From: an uncultured Celeribacter sp. | GTDB taxonomy: Bacteria > Pseudomonadota > Alphaproteobacteria > Rhodobacterales > Rhodobacteraceae | Length of the DNA stretch: 64,000 bases | Assembly (NCBI RefSeq): GCF_963675965.1 | Contig: NZ_OY780935.1 | Location: 1,186,001-1,250,000, forward strand | Reading direction: 5' to 3' | In this document: positions 34,159-47,326 of the stretch, piece by piece | Numbering within the stretch: position 1 is the stretch's first letter | Layout of the letters: each line of letters starts with the position of its first letter | The notes under the pieces: generated by a model | Seen by the model: only the letters and a program-made list of their open reading frames with translations | Databases searched by the model: none | What the model was told of the DNA's origin: nothing | Program-made: the position numbers and the translations under genes

Positions 34159-35583
34159 TTAGGCTGCTTCCGCGGCCAGTTTCTCGGCTTTTTCGAGCAC
34201 CTCTTGGATGCCGCCAACCATGTAGAAGGCTGCTTCCGGCAGGTGGTCGTATTCGCCAGCCACAACCGCCTTAAAGGACGAAATCGTATCTTCGAGCGGA
34301 ACCTGCACACCGTCGGAGCCGGTGAACACTTTCGCCACGTCGAACGGCTGGGAGAGGAAGCGCTGGATCTTACGGGCACGGGCCACGGTAAGTTTGTCTT
34401 CTTCAGACAGTTCGTCCATGCCGAGAATAGCAATGATGTCCTGCAGCGACTTGTAGCGCTGGAGGATACCCTGGACGTCACGGGCAACCTGATAGTGCTC
34501 TTCGCCGATCACGAGCGGGTCCATGAGGCGCGAGGTCGAGTCGAGCGGGTCCACAGCGGGGTAGATGCCGAGCTCGGAGATCGCACGGTTAAGCACGGTC
34601 GTCGCGTCAAGGTGGGCGAAGGTCGTGGCCGGTGCGGGGTCGGTAAGGTCATCCGCGGGCACGTAAACAGCCTGGATCGAGGTGATCGAGCCGTTCTTGG
34701 TGGAGGTAATCCGTTCCTGCATCGCCCCCATGTCGGTTGCCAGCGTCGGCTGGTAGCCCACAGCGGAGGGGATACGACCCAGAAGCGCGGACATTTCCGA
34801 ACCCGCTTGGGTAAAGCGGAAGATGTTGTCCACGAAGAACAGAACGTCGGTCCCCGTCGCATCACGGAACTGCTCGGCCAGCGTCAGGCCGGTCAGAGCG
34901 ATACGGGCACGCGCACCCGGCGGCTCGTTCATCTGGCCGTAGACCAGAGCGATTTTCGAGTCGGGCAGGTTGTCGGGCGTCAGAACGCCGGATTCGATCA
35001 TCTCGTGGTAGAGGTCGTTACCTTCACGGGTCCGCTCACCCACACCGGCAAACACGGACAGACCCGAGTGCACCTTCGCGATGTTGTTGATGAGTTCTTG
35101 AATGAGAACGGTTTTACCAACGCCCGCACCGCCAAAGAGGCCGATTTTACCGCCTTTGGAATAGGGGGCGAGGAGGTCAATCACCTTGATGCCAGTGACG
35201 AGGATTTCGGCCTCGGTGGCCTGCTCATCGAAGTCGGGTGCGTCGGCGTGGATCGGGCGGAATTCATCGGCCTCAATCGGGCCTTTTTCGTCAACCGGAT
35301 CACCGGTGACGTTGAGAATACGACCGAGCGTCGCGGTGCCCACCGGCACGGAGATCGGGCCGTCGGTGTCGGTCACTTCCTGACCGCGCACAAGACCTTC
35401 GGTTGCGTCCATTGCGATGGTGCGCACGGTGTTTTCACCAAGGTGCTGCGCCACTTCGAGGACCAGACGGTTGCCGTTATTGTCCGTTTCAAGCGCGTTG
35501 AGAATTGCGGGAAGCGCATCATCGAACTGCACGTCCACAACGGCGCCAATCACCTGAGTGACTTTGCCTTTTGCGTTTGCCAT
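34159..35583 (-). CDS. atpD: F1 ATP synthase beta subunit
   Basis: This 474-residue catalytic subunit shows the P-loop GGAGVGKTVLI, GERTREGNDLYHEM with the catalytic Glu, Walker B DVLFFVDNIFRFTQAGSE, and the DELSEED loop in ILGMDELSEEDKLTVARAR. Length and motifs match. It begins MANAKGKVTQVIGAVVDVQF. It lies 19 bases after atpG. Confidence 0.99.
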   Translation of the reverse strand: MANAKGKVTQVIGAVVDVQFDDALPAILNALETDNNGNRLVLEVAQHLGENTVRTIAMDATEGLVRGQEVTDTDGPISVPVGTATLGRILNVTGDPVDEKGPIEADEFRPIHADAPDFDEQATEAEILVTGIKVIDLLAPYSKGGKIGLFGGAGVGKTVLIQELINNIAKVHSGLSVFAGVGERTREGNDLYHEMIESGVLTPDNLPDSKIALVYGQMNEPPGARARIALTGLTLAEQFRDATGTDVLFFVDNIFRFTQAGSEMSALLGRIPSAVGYQPTLATDMGAMQERITSTKNGSITSIQAVYVPADDLTDPAPATTFAHLDATTVLNRAISELGIYPAVDPLDSTSRLMDPLVIGEEHYQVARDVQGILQRYKSLQDIIAILGMDELSEEDKLTVARARKIQRFLSQPFDVAKVFTGSDGVQVPLEDTISSFKAVVAGEYDHLPEAAFYMVGGIQEVLEKAEKLAAEAA

Positions 35584-35602
35584 GTTTCGTTACTCCGGGT
35601 TC

Positions 35603-36475
35603 TTAGAGCGCTTCAGCGCCCGAAATGATTTCGATAAGCTCGTTGGTGATCACGGCCTGACGCGAGCGGTTATACTCGACTGTCAGCTGGTCGATCATGT
35701 CACCTGCGTTGCGGGTTGCGTTGTCCATGGCGGACATCCGCGCCCCCTGTTCAGAAGCGGCATTTTCGAGCAGGGCCGAGAAGATCTGCGTCGCCACACC
35801 CCGCGGCAGAAGGTCGGCAAGGATGCCTTCTTCGGACGGTTCGTAGTCGTAGAGAGCGGAAACGGCGCCCTCTTCGGCTTCATAGGCGGCGGGAATGATC
35901 TGCTGGGCGGTCGGGACCTGGGTCACAACGTTCTGGAACTGGGCGTAAAAGATCGTCGCAACGTCGAACTCGCCGCCGTCGAAACGGGCCAGCAGGTCCT
36001 TGGCAATGGCCTGCGCGTTGACATAGCCGATTTTCTTCACCTCGGTCAGATCGACGTGATCCACCATCAGATCCCCGTAATCGCGTTTCAGCTGCTCACG
36101 GCCTTTCTTGCCAACGGTGATGATTTTCACCGTTTTGCCTTTGGCCTGAAGCTCCGCGATACGGGTTTTTGCAAGCTTCACGATGTTGGAGTTAAAGCCA
36201 CCGCAAAGCCCCTTTTCAGAGGTCATCACAACAAGCAACTGCACATCGTCTTTCCCCGTCCCGGCCAGAAGCCGGGGCGCGGTGTCAGAGCCACCAACCG
36301 AAGCGGACAGCGCACCCAGCACAGCGTTGAAACGCTCTGCATAGGGGCGCGAGGCCTCGGCCGCATCCTGGGCACGGCGGAGTTTAGCCGCCGCGACCAT
36401 CTGCATGGCCTTCGTGATCTTCCGCGTGGATTTCACGCTTGAGATCCGGTTTTTAAGATCCTTGAGGCTGGGCAT
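35603..36475 (-). CDS. atpG: F1 ATP synthase gamma subunit
   Basis: This 290-residue central shaft subunit has the long N-terminal helix MPSLKDLKNRISSVKSTRKI and the family motif TSEKGLCGGFNSNIVK. The C-terminal helix contains MSAMDNATRNAGDMIDQLTVEYNRSRQAVITNELIEI. Length is typical. It is located between atpA and atpD, as in other alphaproteobacterial F1 operons. Confidence 0.99.
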   Translation of the reverse strand: MPSLKDLKNRISSVKSTRKITKAMQMVAAAKLRRAQDAAEASRPYAERFNAVLGALSASVGGSDTAPRLLAGTGKDDVQLLVVMTSEKGLCGGFNSNIVKLAKTRIAELQAKGKTVKIITVGKKGREQLKRDYGDLMVDHVDLTEVKKIGYVNAQAIAKDLLARFDGGEFDVATIFYAQFQNVVTQVPTAQQIIPAAYEAEEGAVSALYDYEPSEEGILADLLPRGVATQIFSALLENAASEQGARMSAMDNATRNAGDMIDQLTVEYNRSRQAVITNELIEIISGAEAL

Positions 36476-36492
36476 CTAAGCGTCCTTCAGGA

Positions 36493-38031
<1,539 letters not shown>

Positions 38032-38598
38032 TTATCCGACCTCTTTCATTGCATTCTGGAGGGAGTTCAGTTTCGAGGCGATCGAGGTGTCGATCATCTT
38101 CGAACCCACTTTAACGACAAGACCGCCGATGAGGGCTTCATCAACGGTCGCATTGATAGTCACATCCTTGCCGAAGGTCTCGGAGAGGGTCTTGGCAAGT
38201 TTGGTAGATTGAGTCTTGGTCAGCGCCTTCGCGGACACAACCTCTGCCGTCACCTCGCCCCGCTCTTCCGCAAGAAGAGCGCTCAGCGCGGCCACAAGTT
38301 GCGGCATCGCAAAGAGACGACGGTTTTGCGCCATCAGGGACAACGTGTTGGTCACGATGCCCGACAGGCCGGCCTTGGCGGCGACGGCCTTAATGGCATT
38401 TTCAAGCTCTTCACGGGTGTAGACCGGCGAGGAGATCAACGCCTTCAGATCGTCGCTGTCGGCCAACGCGGCAGAAAGCGTCGCCACGTCCTCCTCAAGC
38501 GCCGAGATGGCGTTGCTTTCTTTGGCCAGTTCGAAAATGGCCGTTGCGTAGCGTGCGGCGATGCCGCGGGAGATCGAAGCTGGTTCGGACACGTCCAC
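38032..38598 (-). CDS. atpH: F1 ATP synthase delta subunit (OSCP)
   Basis: This 188-residue stator subunit links F1 to the peripheral stalk. It shows IARRYATAIFELA-like (IAARYATAIFELAKE) at the N-terminus and the C-terminal KVGSKMIDTSIASKLNSLQNAM, both hallmarks of OSCP/delta. It is the first gene of the five-gene operon; the F0 genes are elsewhere, the usual arrangement in Rhodobacteraceae. Confidence 0.97.
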   Translation of the reverse strand: MDVSEPASISRGIAARYATAIFELAKESNAISALEEDVATLSAALADSDDLKALISSPVYTREELENAIKAVAAKAGLSGIVTNTLSLMAQNRRLFAMPQLVAALSALLAEERGEVTAEVVSAKALTKTQSTKLAKTLSETFGKDVTINATVDEALIGGLVVKVGSKMIDTSIASKLNSLQNAMKEVG

Positions 38599-39038
38599 CC
38601 TTCCGATGTCTTAGGGCCCGCCCGCCATCTCCCCGCTTGGGAGACAATCGGAGCTGGGCAACTTGATTGACCCACGCTGGTATACGCAGGCAGCAAAATC
38701 AGCGTGGATGTAGCAGAGCCTCACCTTCCTCGCAACCTCGTTGCGCGAGTTTAGCGCCAACACATGCAAAGTTGCTTTCCAGACATATCAATTACTTACA
38801 TCAATTCCGCGCCGTCCCGGAAAAATTATTTCGCGCGTCGCTCAGCCAACATTCACGGATTCGTGCGATTCCCGTCACAAAATGACCTTGCCACACAAAG
38901 ACACCACGTCAAAACGTTCCGGCAGCCCTGCCCGCGCTTTCGGCGCAGGTTGCCCTGCTCCGGTCACAAAAAAAGGGAGCCCGAAGGCTCCCTTGGAGTA
39001 AGCGCAATATGCCTGATATTCGTTTTGCGCGTTCTGAA
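38599..39038. other. Intergenic region upstream of the ATP synthase operon
   Basis: About 440 bases without a supportable gene. It contains the promoter of atpHAGDC and, at 38968-38993, the terminator of the DUF481 gene. An inverted repeat of 8 bp (ccacgctg 38672-38679, cagcgtgg 38700-38707; 20-base spacing) lies about 75 bases before atpH and may be a leader structure or operator. Confidence 0.5.
38968..38993 (-). terminator. Terminator of the DUF481 gene
   Basis: On the minus strand AAGGGAGCC-TTCG-GGCTCCCTT is followed by a run of seven T. It lies about 46 bases after the DUF481 stop. Confidence 0.88.
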
Positions 39039-39887
39039 TTACTTCAGGGAGTAGACCAGAGACACCCCGAGGGTGTTGTCGGTCTTGTCATAGCCGTCCA
39101 GCGGATCGGAGTGGTACTCGGTACGCAGGGAGGTGCGCATTGCGAGCGGGCCGTTCAGCGACACGTTGAAGCCAAGTTCGTTGGTGATCGCGGTGTCGGT
39201 TTCCGAGGTGATCACATCGGTGTCGTTGGTCAGGAACATGCCGTTGCCAAGATCGTAGTAGAACTTGGAGGCAAAGCTGCCGGCCACTTCGTCGATGTTG
39301 TCGGCCAGGGTGTCATCGGCCACTTCGGCGTAGCGCCAGCCCGGACCGGCCTGCAGCGACCAGGTCATATCGGGGGTATTCACCACACGGTAGCCAACAC
39401 CCAGACCGATGAAGCTGTCGGTCTCGTAGGAGCTGAATTCATCGTATTTGGTGCGGATTTTGCCGTAGCCGTAGAAGTTCGGGTTGAACATACGGGTGTA
39501 GTCATAGGCCGCCGACAGGGTATTCGCGGTCGATTCATCGGCGTCTTCGCTGTACTGATAGCTCAGTGCGAAATCGTGACCGTTCACACCGTCACCGTAG
39601 CCGAAACGCGACCCGATGCCGATATCGGCGGTATCGGAGTTGCCGCTGGTGGCGTTGGCGGTCATCGATACAGAGCCGTACCAGCCAAGACGACCGGAGC
39701 CGTTGCCGAACTGGCGGGAGTCGCGTGCGTCGTCAAATTCGTCTTGGATTTTTTCTTCCAGTGCGTCGACGGAATCGTCCACAGCATCAACGTTGTTAAA
39801 CACGGTCGTGCTCTGTGCATATGCCGGAACGGAGGCCATTACGAGCATCAGCGCTGCGAGTGAGGAGGAGATCTTTTGGGTGCTCAT
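39039..39887 (-). CDS. DUF481 outer-membrane beta-barrel protein (YdiY-like)
   Basis: This 282-residue secreted protein has a signal peptide (MSTQKISSSLAALMLVMASVPAYA, then Q). Alternating strands such as GWYGSVSMTANATSGNSDTADIGIG, DFALSYQYSEDADE and YGYGKIRTKYDEFSSYETDSFIGLGVGYR fit a DUF481 beta-barrel, and the protein ends in an aromatic strand-like tail (TLGVSLVYSLK). DUF481 proteins are salt- or acid-related outer-membrane proteins of unknown exact role. AAGGA precedes the start at 39887. It is monocistronic with a strong terminator. Confidence 0.88.
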   Translation of the reverse strand: MSTQKISSSLAALMLVMASVPAYAQSTTVFNNVDAVDDSVDALEEKIQDEFDDARDSRQFGNGSGRLGWYGSVSMTANATSGNSDTADIGIGSRFGYGDGVNGHDFALSYQYSEDADESTANTLSAAYDYTRMFNPNFYGYGKIRTKYDEFSSYETDSFIGLGVGYRVVNTPDMTWSLQAGPGWRYAEVADDTLADNIDEVAGSFASKFYYDLGNGMFLTNDTDVITSETDTAITNELGFNVSLNGPLAMRTSLRTEYHSDPLDGYDKTDNTLGVSLVYSLK

Positions 39888-40116
39888 TATAGGTAGTCCT
39901 TCACTTAAACCTTTTACCACGATCCACGTGATCGCGTTGTGGGAGAGGACTACCGCATTCCGACAGGCGGTTTCAGGGAGAGGGATGTGTGACTTTTCCC
40001 CCTAAAGGTTAAAATACAAGCGATTTTTTGCCGAAATGCCCTACTGACGGCCAGCAGAATTCAGCCCAAACAACCCATGCATGTTTCGAAAGATTGCATG
40101 CAATCGCGGCGTGCCA

Positions 40117-40866
40117 TCACACGGGTTTCGCATCCGGAATCGGTCGCAGCCCGTCCAGCACGCGACTCGGACGCTGCAGGGCCTCCGGGCTGCCCGAACC
40201 GCTTTGGGCATAGACCTGTTTCGAGGCTTCTACGATCAGCACGCCCCCGACCAATGCCGTCGACACACGGCGACCGAAGCGTTCCCAGAACGGGCCCCAT
40301 CGCAACCAGGTCCGCCGATGCGAGGGCGGCTGATACAAAGCGGCGGCATGGCGTTCGGGCACGAAACCTGCGATCCGCAATTGCTGTTCGAGCTGGCTCA
40401 AGGAATAGGGCCGCCCGTAACCAAAGGGCGTATTGTCCGACCGCGACCAGAGCCCGGCACGGTTGGGCACGACAAACATCGCCCTGCCCCCCGGCCCGAG
40501 CACCCGCCAGCACTCTTCCAGCAATGCCGCCGGGTTGTCAGAGGCTTCAAGCGCATGCATCACCACCAGCCGGTCGACAATGCCGGTCTGCAGCGGCCAG
40601 AGCGTTTCCGGACACAGCACAGACACATTGGGCATGCCGGCAGGCCAGTGCATCACCCCCTGCTGTTCGGGCATCAACCCCACAACCCGGCGTGCGTCTG
40701 CCAGAAACGGCCGCAACAGCGGCACGGCAAAGCCAAAGCCCGCCACGGTCTGGCGCGACGCATCCGGCCAGAAGGCCACAACCTGATCGCGGATAGCGCG
40801 CTGTGCGGCGCGGCCCAATCCGGTCCGGTAGTAGAAATTTCTCAGCTCAACGACGTCGAGATACAT
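40117..40866 (-). CDS. Class I SAM-dependent methyltransferase
   Basis: This 249-residue protein begins MYLDVVELRNFYYRTGLGRAAQ. The glycine-rich loop is modest (AGFGFAVPLLRPFLADARRVVGLMPEQQGV). The Methyltransf_11-type segment DRLVVMHALEASDNPAALLEECWRVLGPGGRAMFVVPN is clear. These Rhodobacteraceae proteins sit divergently beside gloB, as here with 62 bases between start codons; a link to the glyoxalase pathway is inference. Substrate unknown. The start at 40866 suits the family better than the ATG at 40902. Confidence 0.85.
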   Translation of the reverse strand: MYLDVVELRNFYYRTGLGRAAQRAIRDQVVAFWPDASRQTVAGFGFAVPLLRPFLADARRVVGLMPEQQGVMHWPAGMPNVSVLCPETLWPLQTGIVDRLVVMHALEASDNPAALLEECWRVLGPGGRAMFVVPNRAGLWSRSDNTPFGYGRPYSLSQLEQQLRIAGFVPERHAAALYQPPSHRRTWLRWGPFWERFGRRVSTALVGGVLIVEASKQVYAQSGSGSPEALQRPSRVLDGLRPIPDAKPV

Positions 40867-40928
40867 TGCAATCCGCGGGCTTTCCCCAAATGGTTGACCC
40901 AACCATACCCCATGCCGGAGAAAACACC

Positions 40929-41699
40929 ATGCTAGAGATTGTCACCGTCCCCGCGCTCGAGGTTTTCGACAATTACTATTTCCTCATCCATGACACGGAC
41001 AGCGGACGCACCGCCGCCGTCGACTGTGGCGGCGCGGCACCTGTGTTGCGCGTGCTGGGCGAGCGCGGCTGGTCGCTTGATGAAATCTGGATCACCCATC
41101 ACCATTGGGATCACGTCGACGGGGTCGCGGATCTCAAGGAGGCAACCGGCGCCGTGGTCAAGGGCAGTCCCAAAGACGCCCCGAAGATGCCGCCACTGGA
41201 TGAGGTCTTGCCACAAGAGGGGCAATTCACCTTTGCCGGCGCACAGATCAACGTGTTGTTCGTCCCCGGCCATGCCAACGGCCATATCGCCTTTCACATC
41301 CCCGCCGCCGAAGCGCTCTTTTCCGGCGACAGCCTGATGGCGCTCGGCTGTGGCCGGTTGCTTGAGGGCACGGCCCAACAGATGTGGGACAGCCTGCAAA
41401 AGCTGGCTGCGCTGCCCGCCGACACGGCGGTCTATTCGGGACATGAATACACATTGGGCAACGCACGCTTTGCTCTGAGCATCGATCCCGACAACGCCGC
41501 ACTTCAGGCGCGCGCGGCAGCGATCACAGCGGCACGCGAGGCTGACCGCCCAACCGTGCCCTCAACGTTGAGCGAAGAACTGGCGACCAATCCCTTCCTG
41601 CGCGCAGGCCTGCCCGAGCTGAAAGCGCAACTGGGTCTCCCGGAAGCCAGCGACGTTGCGGTTTTCGCAGAAATTCGCCAGCGCAAGGATCGTTTCTGA
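40929..41699 (+). CDS. gloB: Hydroxyacylglutathione hydrolase (glyoxalase II)
   Basis: This 256-residue metallo-beta-lactamase-fold enzyme hydrolyses S-lactoylglutathione to lactate and glutathione, the second step of methylglyoxal detoxification. It shows the metal site THHHWDHVDG, then VPGHANGHIAFHIP, LFSGDSLMALGCGRLLEGTAQQMWDSL and VYSGHEYTLGNARFAL. Length matches the family. The ATG at 40929 is the family start. Confidence 0.96.
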   Translation: MLEIVTVPALEVFDNYYFLIHDTDSGRTAAVDCGGAAPVLRVLGERGWSLDEIWITHHHWDHVDGVADLKEATGAVVKGSPKDAPKMPPLDEVLPQEGQFTFAGAQINVLFVPGHANGHIAFHIPAAEALFSGDSLMALGCGRLLEGTAQQMWDSLQKLAALPADTAVYSGHEYTLGNARFALSIDPDNAALQARAAAITAAREADRPTVPSTLSEELATNPFLRAGLPELKAQLGLPEASDVAVFAEIRQRKDRF

Positions 41700-41943
41700 C
41701 GCGCCCGACGCCCCTTGTAATCCTGTCAAGTCGCCATAGATCTCTTACAGAAAAAGTGACGAAACCCGGCCCGAAACCGCACAAAACTTGGTGCCTCACA
41801 AAAAAGTAGGCGAGTTTGGTAACTTTTTCCTTGAAGCCTACGCGTTTCAATCGAAGTTTAAAGGTATCAGGCCACGGTTTTGGTTGCGGGGCCACGCGAT
41901 ACGCCCCCCCTCCAGACCCCGAATGCGAAGGAGCACAGTAGAC

Positions 41944-44277
<2,334 letters not shown>

Positions 44278-44299
44278 GCCAGTTCAGACCATACACACG

Positions 44300-44328
44300 A
44301 AAGCCCCGCCACTGGCGGGGCTTTTTTC
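44300..44328. terminator. Terminator between clpA and the OmpA/MotB-like gene
   Basis: aaagccccgcc-act-ggcggggcttt is flanked by A and T runs and can serve both convergent genes. Confidence 0.85.
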
Positions 44329-44370
44329 ATGAAAACGTGGAGAGGACAGAGCCAGCGTTTCATAGCCGCA

Positions 44371-46014
44371 TCATTTTTCGGTCAGCTTCAGTTCGATCCG
44401 ACGGTTGAGCGCCAGGATTTCAGGACTATCCCCGATGGCCACCGGTTGATACTCTCCAAACCCCGCCGCCAGCAGACGATCCGGCGGAAAGCCAAGCTGC
44501 TGCGACATATACCGCACCACCGACAGCGCCCGCGCCTGCGACAGCTCCCAGTTGTCACGATATTCTCCGGTGCCCGACAACGGCGTCTTGTCGGTATGAC
44601 CGTCGACCCGGATCACCCAGTTGAGCTCCGGCGGGATCTCCTTGGCAACCTCGGACAAGGTGCGGGCCACACGTGCGATCTGCGCCTTGCCCTCCTCCCC
44701 CAGCTCCGCCGAGGCCGGCTCGAACAGAACTTCCGACGAAAAGACGAAACGGTCGCCAACGATGCGCACCCCTTCGCGGTCGCCCAAAATATCGCGCAGC
44801 CGTCCAAAGAATTCCGACCGGTAATTTTCCAGCGTCTTGGCTTCTTCTTCAAGCCGCGCGCGTTCCGCCGCCTCAAGTTCGGCGCGCCGCCGTTCTTCGG
44901 CAGCCACCTGAGCCAGCGCCGTGTTTAGCTGCGCGGTCAGACTGTCGATCTGCACCTGATTCTCGCTGTCGCGCGCCGTCCAGGCGTCCAGCGTGGTTTG
45001 CAGTGACGACAGTTGATTGCGCAGCTCCGTCACCTGCGCGTTCAACAAGGCCACCCGGCGCGCACTTTCAGCAGATTGAGCCTGTTCCGCCGACAGGGCT
45101 TCTTGTGCGGTGGCCAGAAGCGCGGCTTGCTTTTCCGCGGCACTCATCTGGGTCTCAAGCTGTCCCTGCAACTGATCCCGCGCCGCCCGTGCCGCAGCCA
45201 GCAGGGTCAGGGTCTCCTCCGCCTCCTTGCGGGCTTCTTCCAGAGCCAGCGACATCGCCGTCAGATCGTCCGAAGAATTCGCCATGCGATCCTGCAACGC
45301 CTTCAATGCGGCGGCATCGGCCAGCCGCGCCTGTTCGGCTTCGCTCATCTCCTCTTCGGCCGCATCGGCACGAGCGATGGCCGCCGAAAGGGCGTCCTCC
45401 CGGTCGCTGGCCTGTGATTTCAGATCGTCGATCAGCGCCTGCAGGGCCTCGCGGCGGGCCGCCGCCAGTCGCGCCTCTTCGCTGGCCGCATCAATCTCGT
45501 CACGCGCCTTGGCCAACGCCAGCTGCATGGCCTCCTGATCCGTGATCAGTCTGGCCTTCGCCGCTTCCAAGTCCTCGATCTGCGCGGCCAGCTCTGTGCC
45601 CTCGGCCACGGCGGCGTCGCGTTGCGCCAAAAGGCTGGCCACCTGCTCCTCAAACGAAGCAATTCGCGCCGCTTGCGCAGAGGTTTCCGCCTGCAGGCTG
45701 TCGATCTGTGCCTGCTGCTGTTCTGCCGTGGCACGCGCCGCGCTCAAGGTCGCGCGCAATGTGCCCAGCTGCCCCTCAAGCCCCGCGCTTTTCTGCTGCT
45801 CCAGCCCCAGCGCGGTGGCCAGAGCCGTCACCTCAGAGGTCAAGGCATCGAGTTCGTGTTCCTGCCCCGAAATCGTATCGCGCAACATCGACTGCACCAC
45901 CATGAAGATGGTCAGCACGAACATCAACACCAGCAACAGCGCGGTCATCGCATCCACGAAGCCCGGCCAGATTGAGGCGGACATACGTTGGGAAGACCGT
46001 CGCAGCACCGCCAT
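44371..46014 (-). CDS. MotB/OmpA-like protein with long periplasmic coiled coil
   Basis: This 547-residue protein starts with a short cytoplasmic stretch and one membrane helix (residues about 19-42, WPGFVDAMTALLLVLMFVLTIF). Asp21 stands where MotB and ZorB proteins have their ion-binding aspartate. Residues about 50-398 are a nearly continuous coiled coil, rich in Ala, Glu, Gln and Leu. Residues about 400-547 form an OmpA-like peptidoglycan-binding domain (VDGHTDKTPLSGTGEYRDNWELSQARALSVVRYM). A MotA-like partner lies 1 base upstream. The two resemble MotAB/ExbBD-type ion-driven motors. The task is unknown. Confidence 0.85.
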   Translation of the reverse strand: MAVLRRSSQRMSASIWPGFVDAMTALLLVLMFVLTIFMVVQSMLRDTISGQEHELDALTSEVTALATALGLEQQKSAGLEGQLGTLRATLSAARATAEQQQAQIDSLQAETSAQAARIASFEEQVASLLAQRDAAVAEGTELAAQIEDLEAAKARLITDQEAMQLALAKARDEIDAASEEARLAAARREALQALIDDLKSQASDREDALSAAIARADAAEEEMSEAEQARLADAAALKALQDRMANSSDDLTAMSLALEEARKEAEETLTLLAAARAARDQLQGQLETQMSAAEKQAALLATAQEALSAEQAQSAESARRVALLNAQVTELRNQLSSLQTTLDAWTARDSENQVQIDSLTAQLNTALAQVAAEERRRAELEAAERARLEEEAKTLENYRSEFFGRLRDILGDREGVRIVGDRFVFSSEVLFEPASAELGEEGKAQIARVARTLSEVAKEIPPELNWVIRVDGHTDKTPLSGTGEYRDNWELSQARALSVVRYMSQQLGFPPDRLLAAGFGEYQPVAIGDSPEILALNRRIELKLTEK

Positions 46015-46015
46015 G

Positions 46016-47194
46016 TCAGTCCCCCTGCGCCTCGCCGAGGCTGCGCAACACGCGGGTCAGTTCGGCAATCTCGGAGCGCAGTTCAGAGGTGCTTTCCTGA
46101 CGTCCCGCCGACAGTTCTTCGAGAATGCGCAAAAGCTGCACGTCGATGGAGCGCAGACGCATCCGGCTTTCGGCGTCCAGATGTTCGCTGCCTGCAACCT
46201 CGCGCCCCTGCAACACATCGATCAACCGGTCCTGCCCTTCGGCCACCCGTGCCAGCACCTGCGCCGTGTCGTGATCGCGTTCGAGCCGGTTCACCACCTT
46301 GTCCATCGACTGCGCCAGCTGCATCAAACGGGTGTCGAGTTCCGTACGCGACGCATTGGTCTTGGCGAAAATATCCTGCAACTGGTCCATTTGCTGGCTC
46401 ATGTGGTCAAGCACCGCCGCCGCGCCCGACAGATCGCCACCCTCCCCGTCAGAGGCCGAAAATCCGATCCGGGTGATGGTGGACAGCCATTCTTCCAGCT
46501 CCCGGAAAAAACGGTTCTGCCCGTGCGAGGCGAAAAGTTCGAGCATGCCCACAACAAGCGACCCCGCAAGCCCCAAGAGCGAGGAGGCAAAGGCCGTGCC
46601 CATCCCCCCCAGCTGGCTTTCAAGGCCTGTCATGAGCTGGCTCAGAACATCTGTGGCGCCCTCGCCCTCGGCCGGCGACAGCGACCGAATGGTGTCGACC
46701 AGCGCCGGCACCGTCGTGGCCAGCCCGTAGAAGGTGCCCAGCAGGCCAAGGAAAATCAGCAGGTTGGCGATATAGCGCGTGATGTCGCGCGCTTCGTCGA
46801 TCCGTGTGGCAACGGAATCGAGAATGGACCGTGCGGATGTGGACGAAATCTGCGTGCGTTCACTGCGCCGCCCGCGCAACAGCGCCGCCAGAGGCGCCAG
46901 CAACCGCGGCGCCTGTTTGCCCGGCACCTTGGGGCGCTGCCCGGTGAACCGTTCGATCCAGTTGACCGAAGCCACAAGCTGCACCACCTGCAGAAAGCAG
47001 GACACAACGCCGATGACAAAGACAAATGCGATGAACCCGTTGAGATAGAGATTGGCCAGAAACACCGGGGCCACGCGCGGCAAGGCCACGTAGAAGCCAA
47101 AACTCACCAGCCCAAGCACCACGACCATCGAAATGATCTGGCGGACCGGTTGAGAAAAATACTGCAGTTTCGCCTCGCGATCGGGTTGGTCCAT
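46016..47194 (-). CDS. MotA/TolQ/ExbB proton-channel family protein
   Basis: This 392-residue inner-membrane protein has helices at SMVVVLGLVSFGFYVALP, NGFIAFVFVIGVVSCFLQVVQLV, YIANLLIFLGLLGTFYGLATTV and GTAFASSLLGLAGSLVVGMLELF. The last two are the motor-family signature (LGLLGTF..GL and GMGTAF.SSL.GLAGSL). The C-terminal 150 residues are a soluble helical domain, probably cytoplasmic. The start at 47194 follows AGGG; the frame extends 24 codons further without homology. The downstream partner carries the ion-binding Asp and an OmpA domain. Together they look like a stator complex rather than a flagellar one, as no flagellar genes are near. Confidence 0.87.
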   Translation of the reverse strand: MDQPDREAKLQYFSQPVRQIISMVVVLGLVSFGFYVALPRVAPVFLANLYLNGFIAFVFVIGVVSCFLQVVQLVASVNWIERFTGQRPKVPGKQAPRLLAPLAALLRGRRSERTQISSTSARSILDSVATRIDEARDITRYIANLLIFLGLLGTFYGLATTVPALVDTIRSLSPAEGEGATDVLSQLMTGLESQLGGMGTAFASSLLGLAGSLVVGMLELFASHGQNRFFRELEEWLSTITRIGFSASDGEGGDLSGAAAVLDHMSQQMDQLQDIFAKTNASRTELDTRLMQLAQSMDKVVNRLERDHDTAQVLARVAEGQDRLIDVLQGREVAGSEHLDAESRMRLRSIDVQLLRILEELSAGRQESTSELRSEIAELTRVLRSLGEAQGD

Positions 47195-47326
47195 TGACCC
47201 TGTCCTGACCTGTCGTTTCCTGTCAGCGTCACGATAGGGGACGATGAGCACCCTGCCAACACGCAATCGCGTGTACGTTGGATTTCATACCTTAACGCAT
47301 GGTAAACGACGCTTTCCGCGCCAAGC

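Noticed and set aside
40075..40112. Repeated gcatgc-type words downstream of the methyltransferase gene, as a possible terminator or operator.
   Set aside because: The arms do not form a continuous stem and no T run follows on either strand.
44371..47194. The MotA/MotB-like pair as a Zorya (ZorAB) defence system.
   Set aside because: No ZorC, ZorD or ZorE helicase or nuclease gene is adjacent, the neighbours are core genes, and the long helical tail is in the B rather than the A subunit.
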